Below are positions 46,258-55,677 of a stretch of DNA of 64,000 nucleotides, one piece after another. The translations under genes and the position numbers were made by a program. The notes under the pieces were generated by a model. It did no database searches, was not told where the DNA came from, and saw only the letters and a program-made list of their open reading frames with translations. Source of the stretch: an uncultured Granulosicoccaceae bacterium (GTDB lineage Bacteria > Pseudomonadota > Gammaproteobacteria > Granulosicoccales > Granulosicoccaceae); assembly GCA_938005265.1 (NCBI GenBank), contig CALLOA010000087.1, positions 1 to 64,000 of the forward strand, written 5' to 3'. Positions within the stretch are counted from its first letter, which is position 1; the number at the start of each line of letters is the position of its first letter.

Positions 46258-46286
46258 AAAAAAAAGGGCCCGCCGAAGCGAGCCCC
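46258..46286 (-). terminator. Rho-independent terminator for the lipoprotein gene at 46460
   Basis: On the minus strand, GGGCUCGC-UUCG-GCGGGCCC forms an 8-bp stem with one U-G pair and a stable UUCG tetraloop, followed by eight U residues. It is about 175 bp after the stop of the lipoprotein gene. The rest of the 315-bp gap between the two flanking genes shows no gene. Confidence 0.85.
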
Positions 46287-46459
46287 GATTTGGGGGTGAG
46301 AACGTGACACCTTATAGTTGGAGCACGTGCTTTAAAGATTAGCTGACACATTAAGATTGTCAACTAAGCCACAGAAAATATTATGTTTTTATTGCTTGAT
46401 GCCGGCCATAGCCGTTAACAATCTGACGCCCCTTTGTCCGAACTTGGCCTTTTCAGCTA

Positions 46460-46801
46460 TTACGGGCTTTCAAAGAAAATATAGCTGGTTGAATAATCGC
46501 TGAATTCGAAGTAGACCTTCTCTTCATCGCTATCAACCTTGCCATTCAGGTTGGTATCGAGCACACCATAGCCGAATCGGTAGGGCCTGTCGGCACCGTT
46601 GCCAGTACCTGACGCTGTAGTGATCTTGTCAATTTTCATAAAACGCTTAACCAGTTTTTCACCGGCATATACCTCAAGTACGCCATCAGTTCCGGTCCAG
46701 TTTTGCACGGCCCGTCCAATCTTGTTCTGTGATTCCTGGGTGCAGGCAACCAGTGTCAGCCCGCCAAGCACGATAACCAAGGTACGAAGAATAGTTTTCA
46801 T
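46460..46801 (-). CDS. Small lipoprotein, unknown function
   Basis: 113 residues. The signal ends at the lipobox LTLVAC, so it should be lipid-anchored. The mature part has AVQNWTGTDGVLEVYAGEKLVKRFMKIDKITTA and a C-terminal DTNLNGKVDSDEEKVYFEFSDY. The DxNxNGxxDxxE stretch resembles an EF-hand-like calcium loop, although in a different sequence context. It has its own terminator. Confidence 0.8.
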   Translation of the reverse strand: MKTILRTLVIVLGGLTLVACTQESQNKIGRAVQNWTGTDGVLEVYAGEKLVKRFMKIDKITTASGTGNGADRPYRFGYGVLDTNLNGKVDSDEEKVYFEFSDYSTSYIFFESP

Positions 46802-47039
46802 TAAATAAATCCTGAAATTGCTGTGATGATAGGAATTACCGTAGGTATCCGGTTACCGCTTAGTTTACCCGTTTGCACCTTACATGAGGCGAGACCTGTA
46901 ATAAAACGGCCGCCAAGTCTGGTAATTTTTGAAAAATCCAAGCCTGTTACTGCTAAAATCCTTGGTTTACGAGGCTGGCCTCAGGTGGCCAAATAGCTGC
47001 TGAATTTCAGCTGTTCACTCCATTCTCAAGTATGAATTC

Positions 47040-47276
47040 ATGAGCCAATCAGATTCCAGCAACCCCGATACAGACCTGCGTTTCGGCATTCGCGTATCCA
47101 TGCCGGCCGATGACCCGATGGCCATGCCACATCTGCTGGGTGATAATTGGCAAAGCGAGCGTTGGTACGCTAGCGAGGATGATCGTGATCGGGCCATGGC
47201 CAAAATGGAGAAGCAGCCACCCTACTATCGCAAAGGGGATACGCCCTCGGTGATACTCGAGAAAATCAGCCGCTGA
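47040..47276 (+). CDS. Small conserved-looking hypothetical protein
   Basis: 78 residues, acidic and Met-rich, with ATDP-type disordered N-terminus and then FGIRVSMPADDPMAMPHLLG, WQSERWYASEDDRDRAMAKME and a final PPYYRKGDTPSVILEKI. No membrane segment. It lies between the lipoprotein gene and sixA. I cannot assign a function; protein-like composition and an isolated good frame support it being real. Confidence 0.6.
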   Translation: MSQSDSSNPDTDLRFGIRVSMPADDPMAMPHLLGDNWQSERWYASEDDRDRAMAKMEKQPPYYRKGDTPSVILEKISR

Positions 47277-47308
47277 GCTGCTGCCGGATTTACCGTTTTT
47301 CAAAAACC

Positions 47309-47812
47309 TCAGGAAGGCGGGTTCTTCGGGAAATCATGGTAGGCAAGCTCGATCTGCGCAGATGCCAATTCCTTCCAGCTACTGACCCCTTGAATCGCAA
47401 ACTCGCAAACGGCACAGGTTGCCATGGTCAGCCTTTGTCCTTGGTTGAGCATGCTGGCCAGATACTCCATTGCCGGGTTGTGCCCGATTAGCATCAGTTG
47501 ATCCGTCGTGTCGTCCTGCGACTCGATGGCTGCCATCAAATCCCCGGGTGACGCCTCATAGATTGAATCGACATATGTAAGCCTTTGTTTTTCAACACCT
47601 AAGACTTCGATCATTATCGCTGCTGTTTCACGTGTACGTTTTGCCGGACTACAAAGTACCTTATCCGGAAGGCAGTCTTTCAGGAAAAGGCGTTGTGCCA
47701 TGTCGGGCGCATCGCGCAAACCCCGTTTGTTCAACGGGCGATCGAAATCAGAGAGGGTGGCATCGTTCCAGCTGGATTTGGCGTGTCGCAGCAGAATCAG
47801 CTTTTTAGTCAT
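47309..47812 (-). CDS. sixA: Phosphohistidine phosphatase SixA-like
   Basis: 167 residues. The histidine-phosphatase start LILLRHAKSSWND contains the RHG-type catalytic motif as RHAKSSW, followed by DFDRPLNKRG, VLCSPAKRTRETA and IGHNPAMEYL with the second His. SixA removes phosphate from histidine on phosphorelay or PTS proteins. It converges with the small protein gene at 47040. Confidence 0.9.
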   Translation of the reverse strand: MTKKLILLRHAKSSWNDATLSDFDRPLNKRGLRDAPDMAQRLFLKDCLPDKVLCSPAKRTRETAAIMIEVLGVEKQRLTYVDSIYEASPGDLMAAIESQDDTTDQLMLIGHNPAMEYLASMLNQGQRLTMATCAVCEFAIQGVSSWKELASAQIELAYHDFPKNPPS

Positions 47813-47897
47813 GTACGCAATATAGCCGCAAAATCATCAGATTGCTGCGTATTCTTGTGACAGTGCTGGTCGACTTACCAGCTAAGGGTAACCGTGT

Positions 47898-48518
47898 TTA
47901 GCTGCTGGCAGGTTTGATCACGCGAACTTTTGCGCCAGGTTTTGTGGCGCTCAGAATTTTTGCGTCATGGCCTCTCAAGTAACCGACTCCTTGCTCGGTT
48001 TCCACCTTGTGCCAACCATCGATGGTTTTTTCAAGGCGCAGGCGTGACCCCGGTGCAACTCGAGTCAGGATTCGTGATGTGCTGTCGGGTCGCTGATAAA
48101 TTCCTTTTGGCGTGTAGTTGCCTGAAACCAGAATCCAGTGGCTCAACTGGTCTGGAGCATAACGGGGAATGCTGCTGCCGACGGCCACATGAGCCGGATT
48201 GTAGGGGTTGCCTAAAAATTGTCGGCTCACGCGAACAGGTGTTGTGCGTACCTTGACCAGACGCGGTCCCGGCATCGCAGTGGGTTGGAAAACCAAAACC
48301 CGATTGCTGCGGAAGCCAGTAACTGTGCTTGTTGCAGTGCCAGGCAGAATAGAGTTGCCCACCGGTGATGTAGTTTGGCGAGCTACTTCGGTTGAAGCAT
48401 TGATGGCCTGATGCAGAGGATTGGAGGCGCAAGCGGAAATAGCAGCACTGCTAATGGCTACCAACACGAATCTCGCGAGCGCTCGGGTTCCTGATGTTTT
48501 CAGTAGAAAAACGTTCAT
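47898..48518 (-). CDS. Lipoprotein with SH3-like tail
   Basis: 206 residues. Lipobox ISAC at about residue 30. The middle is low in recognisable motifs. The C-terminal 70 residues (ILVSGNYTPKGIYQRPD, RVAPGSRLRLEKTIDGWHKVET, GVGYLRGHDAK) align with the tail of the LysM lipoprotein at 48.9-50.2 kb and form an SH3-type domain, likely to bind cell wall. It follows the SH3 paralogue gene on the same strand, with a terminator between. Confidence 0.8.
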   Translation of the reverse strand: MNVFLLKTSGTRALARFVLVAISSAAISACASNPLHQAINASTEVARQTTSPVGNSILPGTATSTVTGFRSNRVLVFQPTAMPGPRLVKVRTTPVRVSRQFLGNPYNPAHVAVGSSIPRYAPDQLSHWILVSGNYTPKGIYQRPDSTSRILTRVAPGSRLRLEKTIDGWHKVETEQGVGYLRGHDAKILSATKPGAKVRVIKPASS

Positions 48519-48869
48519 TTATGCTACCTTTTTTGCCCGTCTTTGCAGGCTCTGGTCGATTGCACGGCACGATGCCGTACATCGGTGGCTGTGGTTTCAG
48601 CCATCTTTTCGTCATTGGATGTTGCGCAGAATACGGTGATGGGGCAGCAAAAACCACCCGATAGTGCTGATTTTCAGCCTGGAACTGTGACAATTTTGAA
48701 AATTCTGCGCAAGCGATAGCAGCTAAAACCGGAAATGGGACGTAAGTCCCTGAAAAGGGATTTTCAGGGTCAGAAGGGGGTTCGGAAGACGAAAAAAAAA
48801 CGGCAACCGAAGTTGCCGTTTTATGCCACCTGAAAGAGCGCCCTGACTGGCAGAGCGCTTGACTACCGT
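48519..48869. other. 351-bp spacer holding a terminator
   Basis: The right end holds a strong terminator for the LysM gene. The rest should contain the promoter of the SH3 lipoprotein gene at 47898, but no boxes can be placed confidently. No coding frame of quality was seen. Confidence 0.5.
48791..48825 (-). terminator. Rho-independent terminator after the LysM lipoprotein gene
   Basis: AAAACGGCAAC and GTTGCCGTTTT form an 11-bp stem with a short CGAA loop. On the minus strand it is followed by nine U residues; it is 45 bp after the gene stop. The A-T ends make it usable in both directions. Confidence 0.9.
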
Positions 48870-50225
48870 TTAGTTGGTGTCTCTTGAGTGTACAAAGCCT
48901 GTGCCTTGGTCTGTTTCAACTTCATACCAGGGCCCAATCGTCTGTGACACTTTCAGACGCGTGCCCGGGGATACGCGCATTAGTAACGATGAAGAGAAGT
49001 TAGCCTCGTTGTAAATGGCCTTGGGGTAGTAGGTGCCACTGACCATAATTTCACCATTCTGAAGTCCGTTCTCCGGTGCTGCCTTGTCTGCCAGCAAGTG
49101 CTTGTCGCCTGCCTGTTTGGCTTCGTTTGGCAAATCTGCTGGTGGCTCGCCCTTAAAGTTGGCAGGCACTTCAACGACCTGGGTCTGCTCGGCTGCCGGT
49201 TCAGCTGCTGCTAACTGGCGCTCGCCGTCAGTGGTGCCAGCCTCAACGCCAGGTGATTTTTTGCCAGGTGCTATGGCTGTGGCTACTGCATCTGCCGCCT
49301 GCTCGGTTTCTGCCTTTGCCAGAGTATCGTTTTTAGCCGCATCGATTACCAATTCAGATGGCACCTGCAGGGTTTGTCCGAATCGGATATGGTTCGCAGC
49401 ACGCTCATCCATATCATTGAAGTTGGCAATGGTCAGCCAGTTGTTGGCGTTGCCTGTTGCTCGTTGTGCCAGCGTCCACAGGGATTCACCTGCTTGTACC
49501 GTGAATTCAGTGCCGCTGGGTTCTTCACTGCTAGCTGCAGCGACCAGTGGTTGTTCCTGTTCGGTTGCCGTATTGTCGGCAATGGCTTGCGTACCCTGCT
49601 CACCATCTAGCGGCACTTTTTTAAGTGCTGCCGGGATGCGCAGTTTCTGGCCGACAAATACCGCACCGTTTTCATCCAGCTCATTGATTTCGGCCAGTGT
49701 ATGCCAGTTGTTGGCGTTGCCGGTCAGCATCTTGGCCAGAACCCACAAAGACTCATCTTCCCCGACGGTATGGAAGAGGTCTTCAGCGTTTGCGCTAAAA
49801 TCGGGTTCTGCGTCTGCGGGGATGTTTTCATCGTTATCTGCCAGTACCACGTCCTCTGTTGGCAGTAAGCTTGAGCCTTCCGGCTCGATAGCCGCTTGTT
49901 GTTCGATCGCGGCGGTTTCAGCTGCGTCGACATCGTAGGTATCGAGGTTTTCGAAGTCTTCCACATCAATCAGAGCCAGATCGACCTCATCATAGAGTTC
50001 GTCCTCACTGTACTCGGCGACTGTAGAGTCGTTTTCCTTGAGTTTGAAAAGGTAACGTGTGCCATCCCAGACACGCGTGCCGATCTCTGTTGCAGAGTTT
50101 GCCAATCGATTAATGGGATCCTGTGGCCCGCTATTACCGGCCGTAGTCGCACACCCCCCAATCAGCATTGCTGACGCAATGGCTGTCCCCAATTTTGTTG
50201 CTATCGATTTATTCACAATAGTCAT
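48870..50225 (-). CDS. Cell-wall-binding lipoprotein with two LysM domains and SH3-like tail
   Basis: 451 residues. Lipobox LIGGC near residue 25. An acidic low-complexity stretch follows, then two LysM modules: HTVGEDESLWVLAKMLTGNANNW and TVQAGESLWTLAQRATGNANNW, each ending in a Gln-Leu/Val-Pro motif (KLRIPA, TLQVPS). A second low-complexity linker leads to the SH3-like tail (SGTYYPKAIYNEAN, RVSPGTRLKVSQTIGPWYEVET). It should attach to peptidoglycan in the periplasm. The tail is paralogous to that of the 47.9-kb lipoprotein. It follows glnS at a distance of about 195 bp. Confidence 0.85.
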   Translation of the reverse strand: MTIVNKSIATKLGTAIASAMLIGGCATTAGNSGPQDPINRLANSATEIGTRVWDGTRYLFKLKENDSTVAEYSEDELYDEVDLALIDVEDFENLDTYDVDAAETAAIEQQAAIEPEGSSLLPTEDVVLADNDENIPADAEPDFSANAEDLFHTVGEDESLWVLAKMLTGNANNWHTLAEINELDENGAVFVGQKLRIPAALKKVPLDGEQGTQAIADNTATEQEQPLVAAASSEEPSGTEFTVQAGESLWTLAQRATGNANNWLTIANFNDMDERAANHIRFGQTLQVPSELVIDAAKNDTLAKAETEQAADAVATAIAPGKKSPGVEAGTTDGERQLAAAEPAAEQTQVVEVPANFKGEPPADLPNEAKQAGDKHLLADKAAPENGLQNGEIMVSGTYYPKAIYNEANFSSSLLMRVSPGTRLKVSQTIGPWYEVETDQGTGFVHSRDTN

Positions 50226-50392
50226 CCCGGATCCTGACGTAATAGATTTTATAAGGGTCAGGTTTCAAGCGAAGAATTGGCCGTAAACCTTATAACCCAA
50301 AAGTTACACTTTATTAAATAGTCGTTGGATCAGAGAACGTCAATAGAATAACCAACATGGTTTGATTGACAAGTGATTGACAGATCGGGGAG

Positions 50393-50414
50393 CGCCTGCG
50401 CAATGGCGCAGGCG
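50393..50414 (-). terminator. Hairpin after glnS
   Basis: CGCCTGCGC and GCGCAGGCG form a perfect 9-bp stem with an AATG loop, just six bases after the glnS stop. No T-run follows on the minus strand, so it may terminate only with Rho or protect the 3-prime end. Confidence 0.5.
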
Positions 50415-50419
50415 AAAAA

Positions 50420-52078
50420 CTATTTCCAGGAATCACGCAAAGTGATCGTACGATTGAATACTGGTGTGCTACTGCTATGGTCGGTGCTGTCAGCTACGAA
50501 ATAGCCAATGCGTTCAAATTGGAAGCGCTCTTCGGCAGCTGCAGATGCCAACGCAGGTTCAACCTTGCAACCGTTAAGAACCGTTTTCGAGGCCGGGTTA
50601 ATCACTGATGCCATCGTCTCAGCGGAGGCCGGGTCAGGCACTGTGAACAAGGGTTCGTATAGTCTGATCTCGGCATCGACTGCTGTTGCGGCGTCGACCC
50701 AATGAATCACCCCTTTGACTTTTCGTCCTTCGGGCTTTTTGCCTAGTGTGTCCCGATCATGCGTGACGCGTAGTTCGGTCACCTGCCCGTTAGCATCCTT
50801 GATGACTTCTTCGCATTTGATCACGTAGCTTCCGCGCAGACGCACCTCGCCACCCGGTACCAGACGCTGGAATTTGGGCGGCGGGTCTTCGGCGAAATCA
50901 TCTCTTTCAATATAAAGCTCGGCACTGAAGCTGATGTCGCGTTTGCCCAGTGACTCATTTTGAGGGTGATTGGCAAATTGCAGTGCTGTGGCGGTGCTGT
51001 CATCAAAATCTGTAATCACTACTTTGATCGGGTCAAGCACGGCAAGGCGTCGTTCTGAATGGGCATTGAGGTCGTCGCGCACACAGGTTTCGAGCATGGC
51101 CATTTCAATCCATGCATCTTTCTTGGTGATACCTATCGCTGCGCAAAACTCGCGGATGGAGCCGGGTGTGAAGCCGCGCCGCCGCATACCGCTTACGGTA
51201 GGCATACGTGGATCATCCCAGCCTTGCACATGGTTCTCCTCAACCAGCTGGATGAGGCGGCGTTTACTTAATACCGTGTATTCCAATGACAGACGGGCAA
51301 ATTCGATCTGTTGCGGGTGTGAGGCGGTGTCCAGAGTATCCAGTACCCAGTCATAGAGTGGCCGATGATCCTCAAATTCAAGTGTGCAAAGTGAATGGGT
51401 TATATTTTCTATCGCATCCGACGTGCAGTGTGTGTAGTCGTACATCGGGTAGATGTTCCAGGCATCTCCTGTGCGAAAATGATGCACTTTGCGGATTCGG
51501 TAGAGTGCCGGGTCACGCATGTTGATGTTGCTGGCTGCCATATCGATTTTGGCACGTAACACATGGGAGCCGTCCTCATGGTCACCGTTCTTCATAGCCT
51601 CGAACAGCGCCAGATTCTCTTCCACACTGCGATTACGATAAGGGCTTTCAATGCCGGGTTTCTTGAGGCTGCCGCGCATTTCGCGCATTTCTTCGGCCGA
51701 AGAGCTGTCCACGTAGGCATGGCCTGCCTTGATCAGTTCGACTGCAAATTCATAGAGCTGCTGAAAGTAGTCAGACGCAAAACGCAGTTCATGCCACTGG
51801 TAACCCAGCCACTCGACGTCTTTTTTTATCGCTTCCATGTACTCGACACTTTCTTTTTCCGGGTTGGTGTCGTCGAAACGCAGGTTACAAGTGCCGTTGT
51901 AGTCATTGGCAATGCCGAAATTCAGGCAGATCGATTTGGCGTGACCAATATGCAGGTAACCATTCGGTTCCGGGGGAAAACGTGTAGCCACACGCCCATC
52001 GTTCTTGCCAGCAGCTAGATCCTGGTCGATGATATTGCGAATAAAATTCGACGCGGCACTGGACAGGGGTTTGTTCAT
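50420..52078 (-). CDS. glnS: Glutaminyl-tRNA synthetase
   Basis: 552 residues. Class I motifs are [15 protein letters not shown] (HIGH) and [11 protein letters not shown] (KMSKS variant), with [10 protein letters not shown] at the acceptor-binding region and [14 protein letters not shown] in the second half. It charges tRNA-Gln in the cytoplasm. The presence of GlnRS means this organism need not use the indirect amidation route for Gln. It lies between the lytic transglycosylase (upstream) and the LysM lipoprotein. Confidence 0.97.
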   Translation of the reverse strand: MNKPLSSAASNFIRNIIDQDLAAGKNDGRVATRFPPEPNGYLHIGHAKSICLNFGIANDYNGTCNLRFDDTNPEKESVEYMEAIKKDVEWLGYQWHELRFASDYFQQLYEFAVELIKAGHAYVDSSSAEEMREMRGSLKKPGIESPYRNRSVEENLALFEAMKNGDHEDGSHVLRAKIDMAASNINMRDPALYRIRKVHHFRTGDAWNIYPMYDYTHCTSDAIENITHSLCTLEFEDHRPLYDWVLDTLDTASHPQQIEFARLSLEYTVLSKRRLIQLVEENHVQGWDDPRMPTVSGMRRRGFTPGSIREFCAAIGITKKDAWIEMAMLETCVRDDLNAHSERRLAVLDPIKVVITDFDDSTATALQFANHPQNESLGKRDISFSAELYIERDDFAEDPPPKFQRLVPGGEVRLRGSYVIKCEEVIKDANGQVTELRVTHDRDTLGKKPEGRKVKGVIHWVDAATAVDAEIRLYEPLFTVPDPASAETMASVINPASKTVLNGCKVEPALASAAAEERFQFERIGYFVADSTDHSSSTPVFNRTITLRDSWK

Positions 52079-52257
52079 TGATTTTAAGAGTACTTCCGGT
52101 AGCTTCTGGATGATTCAGGATAATGCCGGGCTGAGCGTAAACCTGCCGTGCAATGCCCGTTTTCTGGGTTAGTGACAATAGTAGAGCAGGGAATGCCGTG
52201 GTGGAAACTAATTTTTGTGGCCCGCTTTTATTGCCAGGTGCCGGTGCTAGCCCCTGG

Positions 52258-53070
52258 CTATTGTCGGGCGAGCGTGCCTGTAGCCCTGCTGCGTTTAAAC
52301 TCTTCGAAATGCGCAAGCACTGTTGGTACGTAACGCATGGTTTCACGATAGGGTGGAATACCCTTGTGTTTGTCCACAGCTCCGGGGCCTGCATTGTAGG
52401 CAGCCAGTGCCAGTTTTGTGCTGCCATCGTAGCGCTTTAATAACCAGGCCAGATAACTTGCGCCGCCCTCGATGTTGGCCGCGGCATTAAATGAATTGCT
52501 GACAGAGAGCTCGCGAGCAGTTGCCGGCATCAGTTGCAAAATGCCTTCTGCACCGGCGCTGGACACCGCCTTTGTGTCGTAACAGGATTCCACCCGGGCC
52601 ACAGCTCTTAAAAGCAGTGGGTCGAGATTATGCCTGCTCGCTGATGTCTCCATGGCAGCAGCAACAGCCTGGTAGCGCTGTTGCAGTACGGTGGCGTTGA
52701 CTCCGGCACAAGAGGCTGATGCTGTGGGTCTGCCATAGCTGCCGCGATAGCTCTTGCGCGAACCCAGTGAAGCGAAGCTTGTGGTTTTCGTTTCTCCGGG
52801 AGAGAGCTTGATATCGGTGAATAGCACACTGCCATCAGCTTGCTTGTAACGATAGGCATCCGCCTGTGTGACGCTGGCCTGAGCCATTAGCAGCGTGAAC
52901 ACGCCAGCCACGAAAAAAGCCAGGATAGTGCAAGTTGGCCGGGGGCTGCCAGTAAGCTTGCAGGCATGCGTATCAGCGAATTCCTGAGGAGATTTTGCAG
53001 GATATTGCCATGCAGCGAGTCGTGTCAGCGGGCTGCACATGCACTGGATTGTCAGGGTATGACGTGTCAT
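52258..53070 (-). CDS. SLT-family lytic transglycosylase
   Basis: 270 residues if ATG 53070 is used; a second ATG lies at 53040. A hydrophobic stretch (TILAFFVAGVFTLLMAQASVTQA) at residue 48-70 is the likely signal, which makes the first ATG suspect. The region AYRYKQADGSVLFTDIK resembles the small DUF4124 module. The SLT domain has RAVARVESCYDTKAVSSAGAEGILQLMPATA, where the Glu is catalytic, and AALAYNAGPGAV. It cuts peptidoglycan glycan strands in the periplasm. A 20-base palindrome overlaps the first start. Confidence 0.87.
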   Translation of the reverse strand: MTRHTLTIQCMCSPLTRLAAWQYPAKSPQEFADTHACKLTGSPRPTCTILAFFVAGVFTLLMAQASVTQADAYRYKQADGSVLFTDIKLSPGETKTTSFASLGSRKSYRGSYGRPTASASCAGVNATVLQQRYQAVAAAMETSASRHNLDPLLLRAVARVESCYDTKAVSSAGAEGILQLMPATARELSVSNSFNAAANIEGGASYLAWLLKRYDGSTKLALAAYNAGPGAVDKHKGIPPYRETMRYVPTVLAHFEEFKRSRATGTLARQ

Positions 53071-53074
53071 ACCC
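53055..53074. promoter_or_regulatory. Twenty-base palindrome at the transglycosylase start
   Basis: GGGTATGAC and GTCATACCC form perfect 9-base arms with a GT spacer and overlap the upstream ATG of the lytic transglycosylase gene. A direct repeat of TACCCGTTTTGG (53070-53081) as TACCCGTTTGGG (53093-53104) abuts it. It looks like an operator or a start-site hairpin. Confidence 0.45.
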
Positions 53075-53116
53075 GTTTTGGAACAACAATCGTACCCGTT
53101 TGGGCTGAGAAATTAT

Positions 53117-53692
53117 TTATACAGGGCCCTGCCAATACTCAAGATGGTCTGCCACGTTTGCGCGTTCCGGCGTTTCTTTAGTGACTTTGGCGGTGCCCAG
53201 ATACAAAAAACCCACAAGTTCATCCTGAGCCGCTATACCCAGCGCTGCCTTGATGGAGTTGTCAGAGGCATTCGGCCCAGTCAGCCAGATTGAGCCGAAA
53301 CCCATGGCAGTGGCGGCTAATTGCATCAGTTGCAGCGCTGAACCTGCTGACAGAATCTGTTCGACCTCGGGTGTTTTCGGGTGCTCCGGTGTGATGGTTG
53401 CAGCGACCGCAATAATCAGCGGTGAACGCAGGGGTTTGCTGCGTTGTTTCTCCAGTTTTTCAGGGTCCATGTCGGGTTCGCGTTTGGCTGTTGCCGAGGT
53501 GAACAGCTCACCCAATGCCTGTCGAGCATCGCCGCGAATGACGATAAATTTCCATGGTCTGAGTTTGGCGTGGTCCGGGGCTGCAAGTCCGGCGCGCACA
53601 ATTTCCTCAATCTGGGCATCATCAGGCGCTGGTTCGACCAGCAGATTGGCGGGTGTTGAAACACGGTTGTGCAGCTGTTCGAGCATGTCCAT
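53117..53692 (-). CDS. Nitroreductase family protein (YdjA-like)
   Basis: 191 residues from ATG 53692; upstream in-frame codons to 53797 are not needed. FMN-binding motifs: RRSVxPxN type as NRVSTPANLLVEPAPDDAQ, AGLAAPDHAKLRPWKFIVIRG, and the C-terminal GFLYLGTAKVTKETPERA. YdjA-type proteins are flavin reductases with unknown substrates. It is divergent from the M61 peptidase gene, with 92 bp between starts. Confidence 0.9.
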   Translation of the reverse strand: MDMLEQLHNRVSTPANLLVEPAPDDAQIEEIVRAGLAAPDHAKLRPWKFIVIRGDARQALGELFTSATAKREPDMDPEKLEKQRSKPLRSPLIIAVAATITPEHPKTPEVEQILSAGSALQLMQLAATAMGFGSIWLTGPNASDNSIKAALGIAAQDELVGFLYLGTAKVTKETPERANVADHLEYWQGPV

Positions 53693-53784
53693 GGTGTAAA
53701 CTGGGGTTTTCAGGGCGGTGGAATCAGAGCATCTAGTGTAGCGAAGTTTGCCTGTGTTCCCCAGCCAAGTATGTCCAGCCAACT

Positions 53785-55677
53785 GTGATTTCAACAATCC
53801 CGCCTGCGAGTTCGCCCGTGAGTCTTCATTATGTAATTAAGCCTGAGGATCCTGCCGCCCATCTGTTTCGGATTTCCCTGACCCTGGCCAAACCACTGGC
53901 TCTGGCGTCCCCTGACGGAACTGTGACCTTACGGATGGCTGACTGGATTCCCGGTAGCTACATGATTCGGGATTTCGCCAGAAACGTGGTGACGATCGAT
54001 GCGCGTATCGGCGACCACCCGCTAGCGATTTGCAAAATCGATAAATCCGGCTGGCAAATCAGTCTGGCCGGTATCGATAAAGCTGAGGGTGATCTGGTTG
54101 TGACCTATCAGGTCTATGCCTGGGAGTTGTCGGTGCGTGCCGCACACCTGGACACCTTGCATGGGTTCTTCAATGGCACGAGTGTGTTTCTCACCGTGCA
54201 GGGGGGTGAATCGGAGCCCTGTACCGTTGCAATTCAACGTCCCGAGGGTGCGCTATTTCAGCAGTGGCGGGTTGCCACGGCCATGAAGGCCCGCAGTACC
54301 GACAGTGGTGGTTTTGGTCTGTACGAGGCAGCCGATTATGATGAGCTGATAGATCATCCGGTTGAGATGGGCACATTCGAGCGTGTTGAATTCAGTGCTT
54401 GCGGTGTGCCACATGAAATCATTCTGACGGGCAATTGCCGCACGGATACCGAAACCCTGAAAACGGATCTGACGCGGATATGCGAATCGCAAATCCGCTT
54501 TTTCGGCGAGCCGGCACCGATGACGCGTTTCGTGTTTCTGGTGATGGTGGTCGGTGATGGCTATGGTGGTCTTGAGCATCGCGAATCCACCAGCTTGTTG
54601 GTAACAAGAGAAAACTTGCCGCAACCGCGTTCATCCGCATCACACCCACCGCGAAACGAGTCGAAATATATCGATTTTTTGGGCTTATGCAGCCATGAGT
54701 ACTTTCATTGCTGGAATGTTAAGCGCATAAAGCCAGCAGTATTTATTCCCTATCCACTTGATCGTGAGGTGTACACCGAACTGTTATGGGCGTTTGAAGG
54801 CATCACCTCGTACTATGACGATCTGTTTCTGGTGCGCTCGGGCATGATCAGCGAAGGCCGCTATCTGCAAATGCTGGGTGAGACCATCACACGTGTCCAC
54901 CGTGGTAGTGGTCGACTAAAGCAGTCGGTAGCAGAATCGAGTTTCGATGCCTGGACACGGTTTTATAAACAGGATGAAAACGCGCCGAATGCGATCGTCA
55001 GCTACTATGCCAAAGGTGCATTGGTTGCCTTCTGTCTCGACATGTTGATTCGCCAGCATTCATCCGGGCGTTATTCGCTGGATGATTTGATGCGTAAACT
55101 CTGGGCGGCTTGGCAGGATACCGCCAAAGGTGTGACCCAGGCGGACTTTGAGCAGCTGGCGGCGGATCTTTGTGGTGAGCCCTGTGATGATTTTTTTGCT
55201 CAGGCTGTATTCGGCTGTGAGGACCTGGATCTGGAATCAGCAGCGCTTACAGCTGGGCTGAACGTTAACTGGCGGTGCCGCAAGGATTGGAAAGATAAGG
55301 GTGGGGTGCCGCCTGTGCAATCAGCAGAACCATTGCAATCGCCACCGGTTGATGCGGGTGTCACAACGGTGGAGCATGCGTCGGGATTACGTATTAAAAA
55401 TGTGTATGACGGTGGTGCAGCGCAACAATGTGGAATAGCTGCGGGGGATATCGTGGTTGCGATCGACCGCTTGAGCGTACTTGGCAAGACGATGGATGAT
55501 GCGTTGGCGCGCCACGAGCCGGGTGAAGAAGTCCTCGTTCATGTCTTCCGGCATGGCGAGTTGCATGAGTTCAAGCTGCTTTGTCAGGCTCCACCCGAGA
55601 CGGCCTGCTGGCTGACAGTATCCGATCAGGGTGTGTTGTCCGGGTGGTTGAATGATCAGGATACGCCCCGGCCATGA
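53785..55677 (+). CDS. M61-family metallopeptidase with PDZ domain
   Basis: 630 residues. The zinc motif HEYFHCWNVKRIKP fits the HEXXH of M61 glycyl-type aminopeptidases with the downstream Glu in LLWAFEGITSYYDD. A C-terminal PDZ domain shows as IKNVYDGGAAQQCGIAAGDIVVAIDRL. No signal peptide is visible, so it is probably cytoplasmic. A GTG start at 53785 is used. Its stop overlaps the birA ATG by four bases (ATGA). Confidence 0.9.
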   Translation: MISTIPPASSPVSLHYVIKPEDPAAHLFRISLTLAKPLALASPDGTVTLRMADWIPGSYMIRDFARNVVTIDARIGDHPLAICKIDKSGWQISLAGIDKAEGDLVVTYQVYAWELSVRAAHLDTLHGFFNGTSVFLTVQGGESEPCTVAIQRPEGALFQQWRVATAMKARSTDSGGFGLYEAADYDELIDHPVEMGTFERVEFSACGVPHEIILTGNCRTDTETLKTDLTRICESQIRFFGEPAPMTRFVFLVMVVGDGYGGLEHRESTSLLVTRENLPQPRSSASHPPRNESKYIDFLGLCSHEYFHCWNVKRIKPAVFIPYPLDREVYTELLWAFEGITSYYDDLFLVRSGMISEGRYLQMLGETITRVHRGSGRLKQSVAESSFDAWTRFYKQDENAPNAIVSYYAKGALVAFCLDMLIRQHSSGRYSLDDLMRKLWAAWQDTAKGVTQADFEQLAADLCGEPCDDFFAQAVFGCEDLDLESAALTAGLNVNWRCRKDWKDKGGVPPVQSAEPLQSPPVDAGVTTVEHASGLRIKNVYDGGAAQQCGIAAGDIVVAIDRLSVLGKTMDDALARHEPGEEVLVHVFRHGELHEFKLLCQAPPETACWLTVSDQGVLSGWLNDQDTPRP

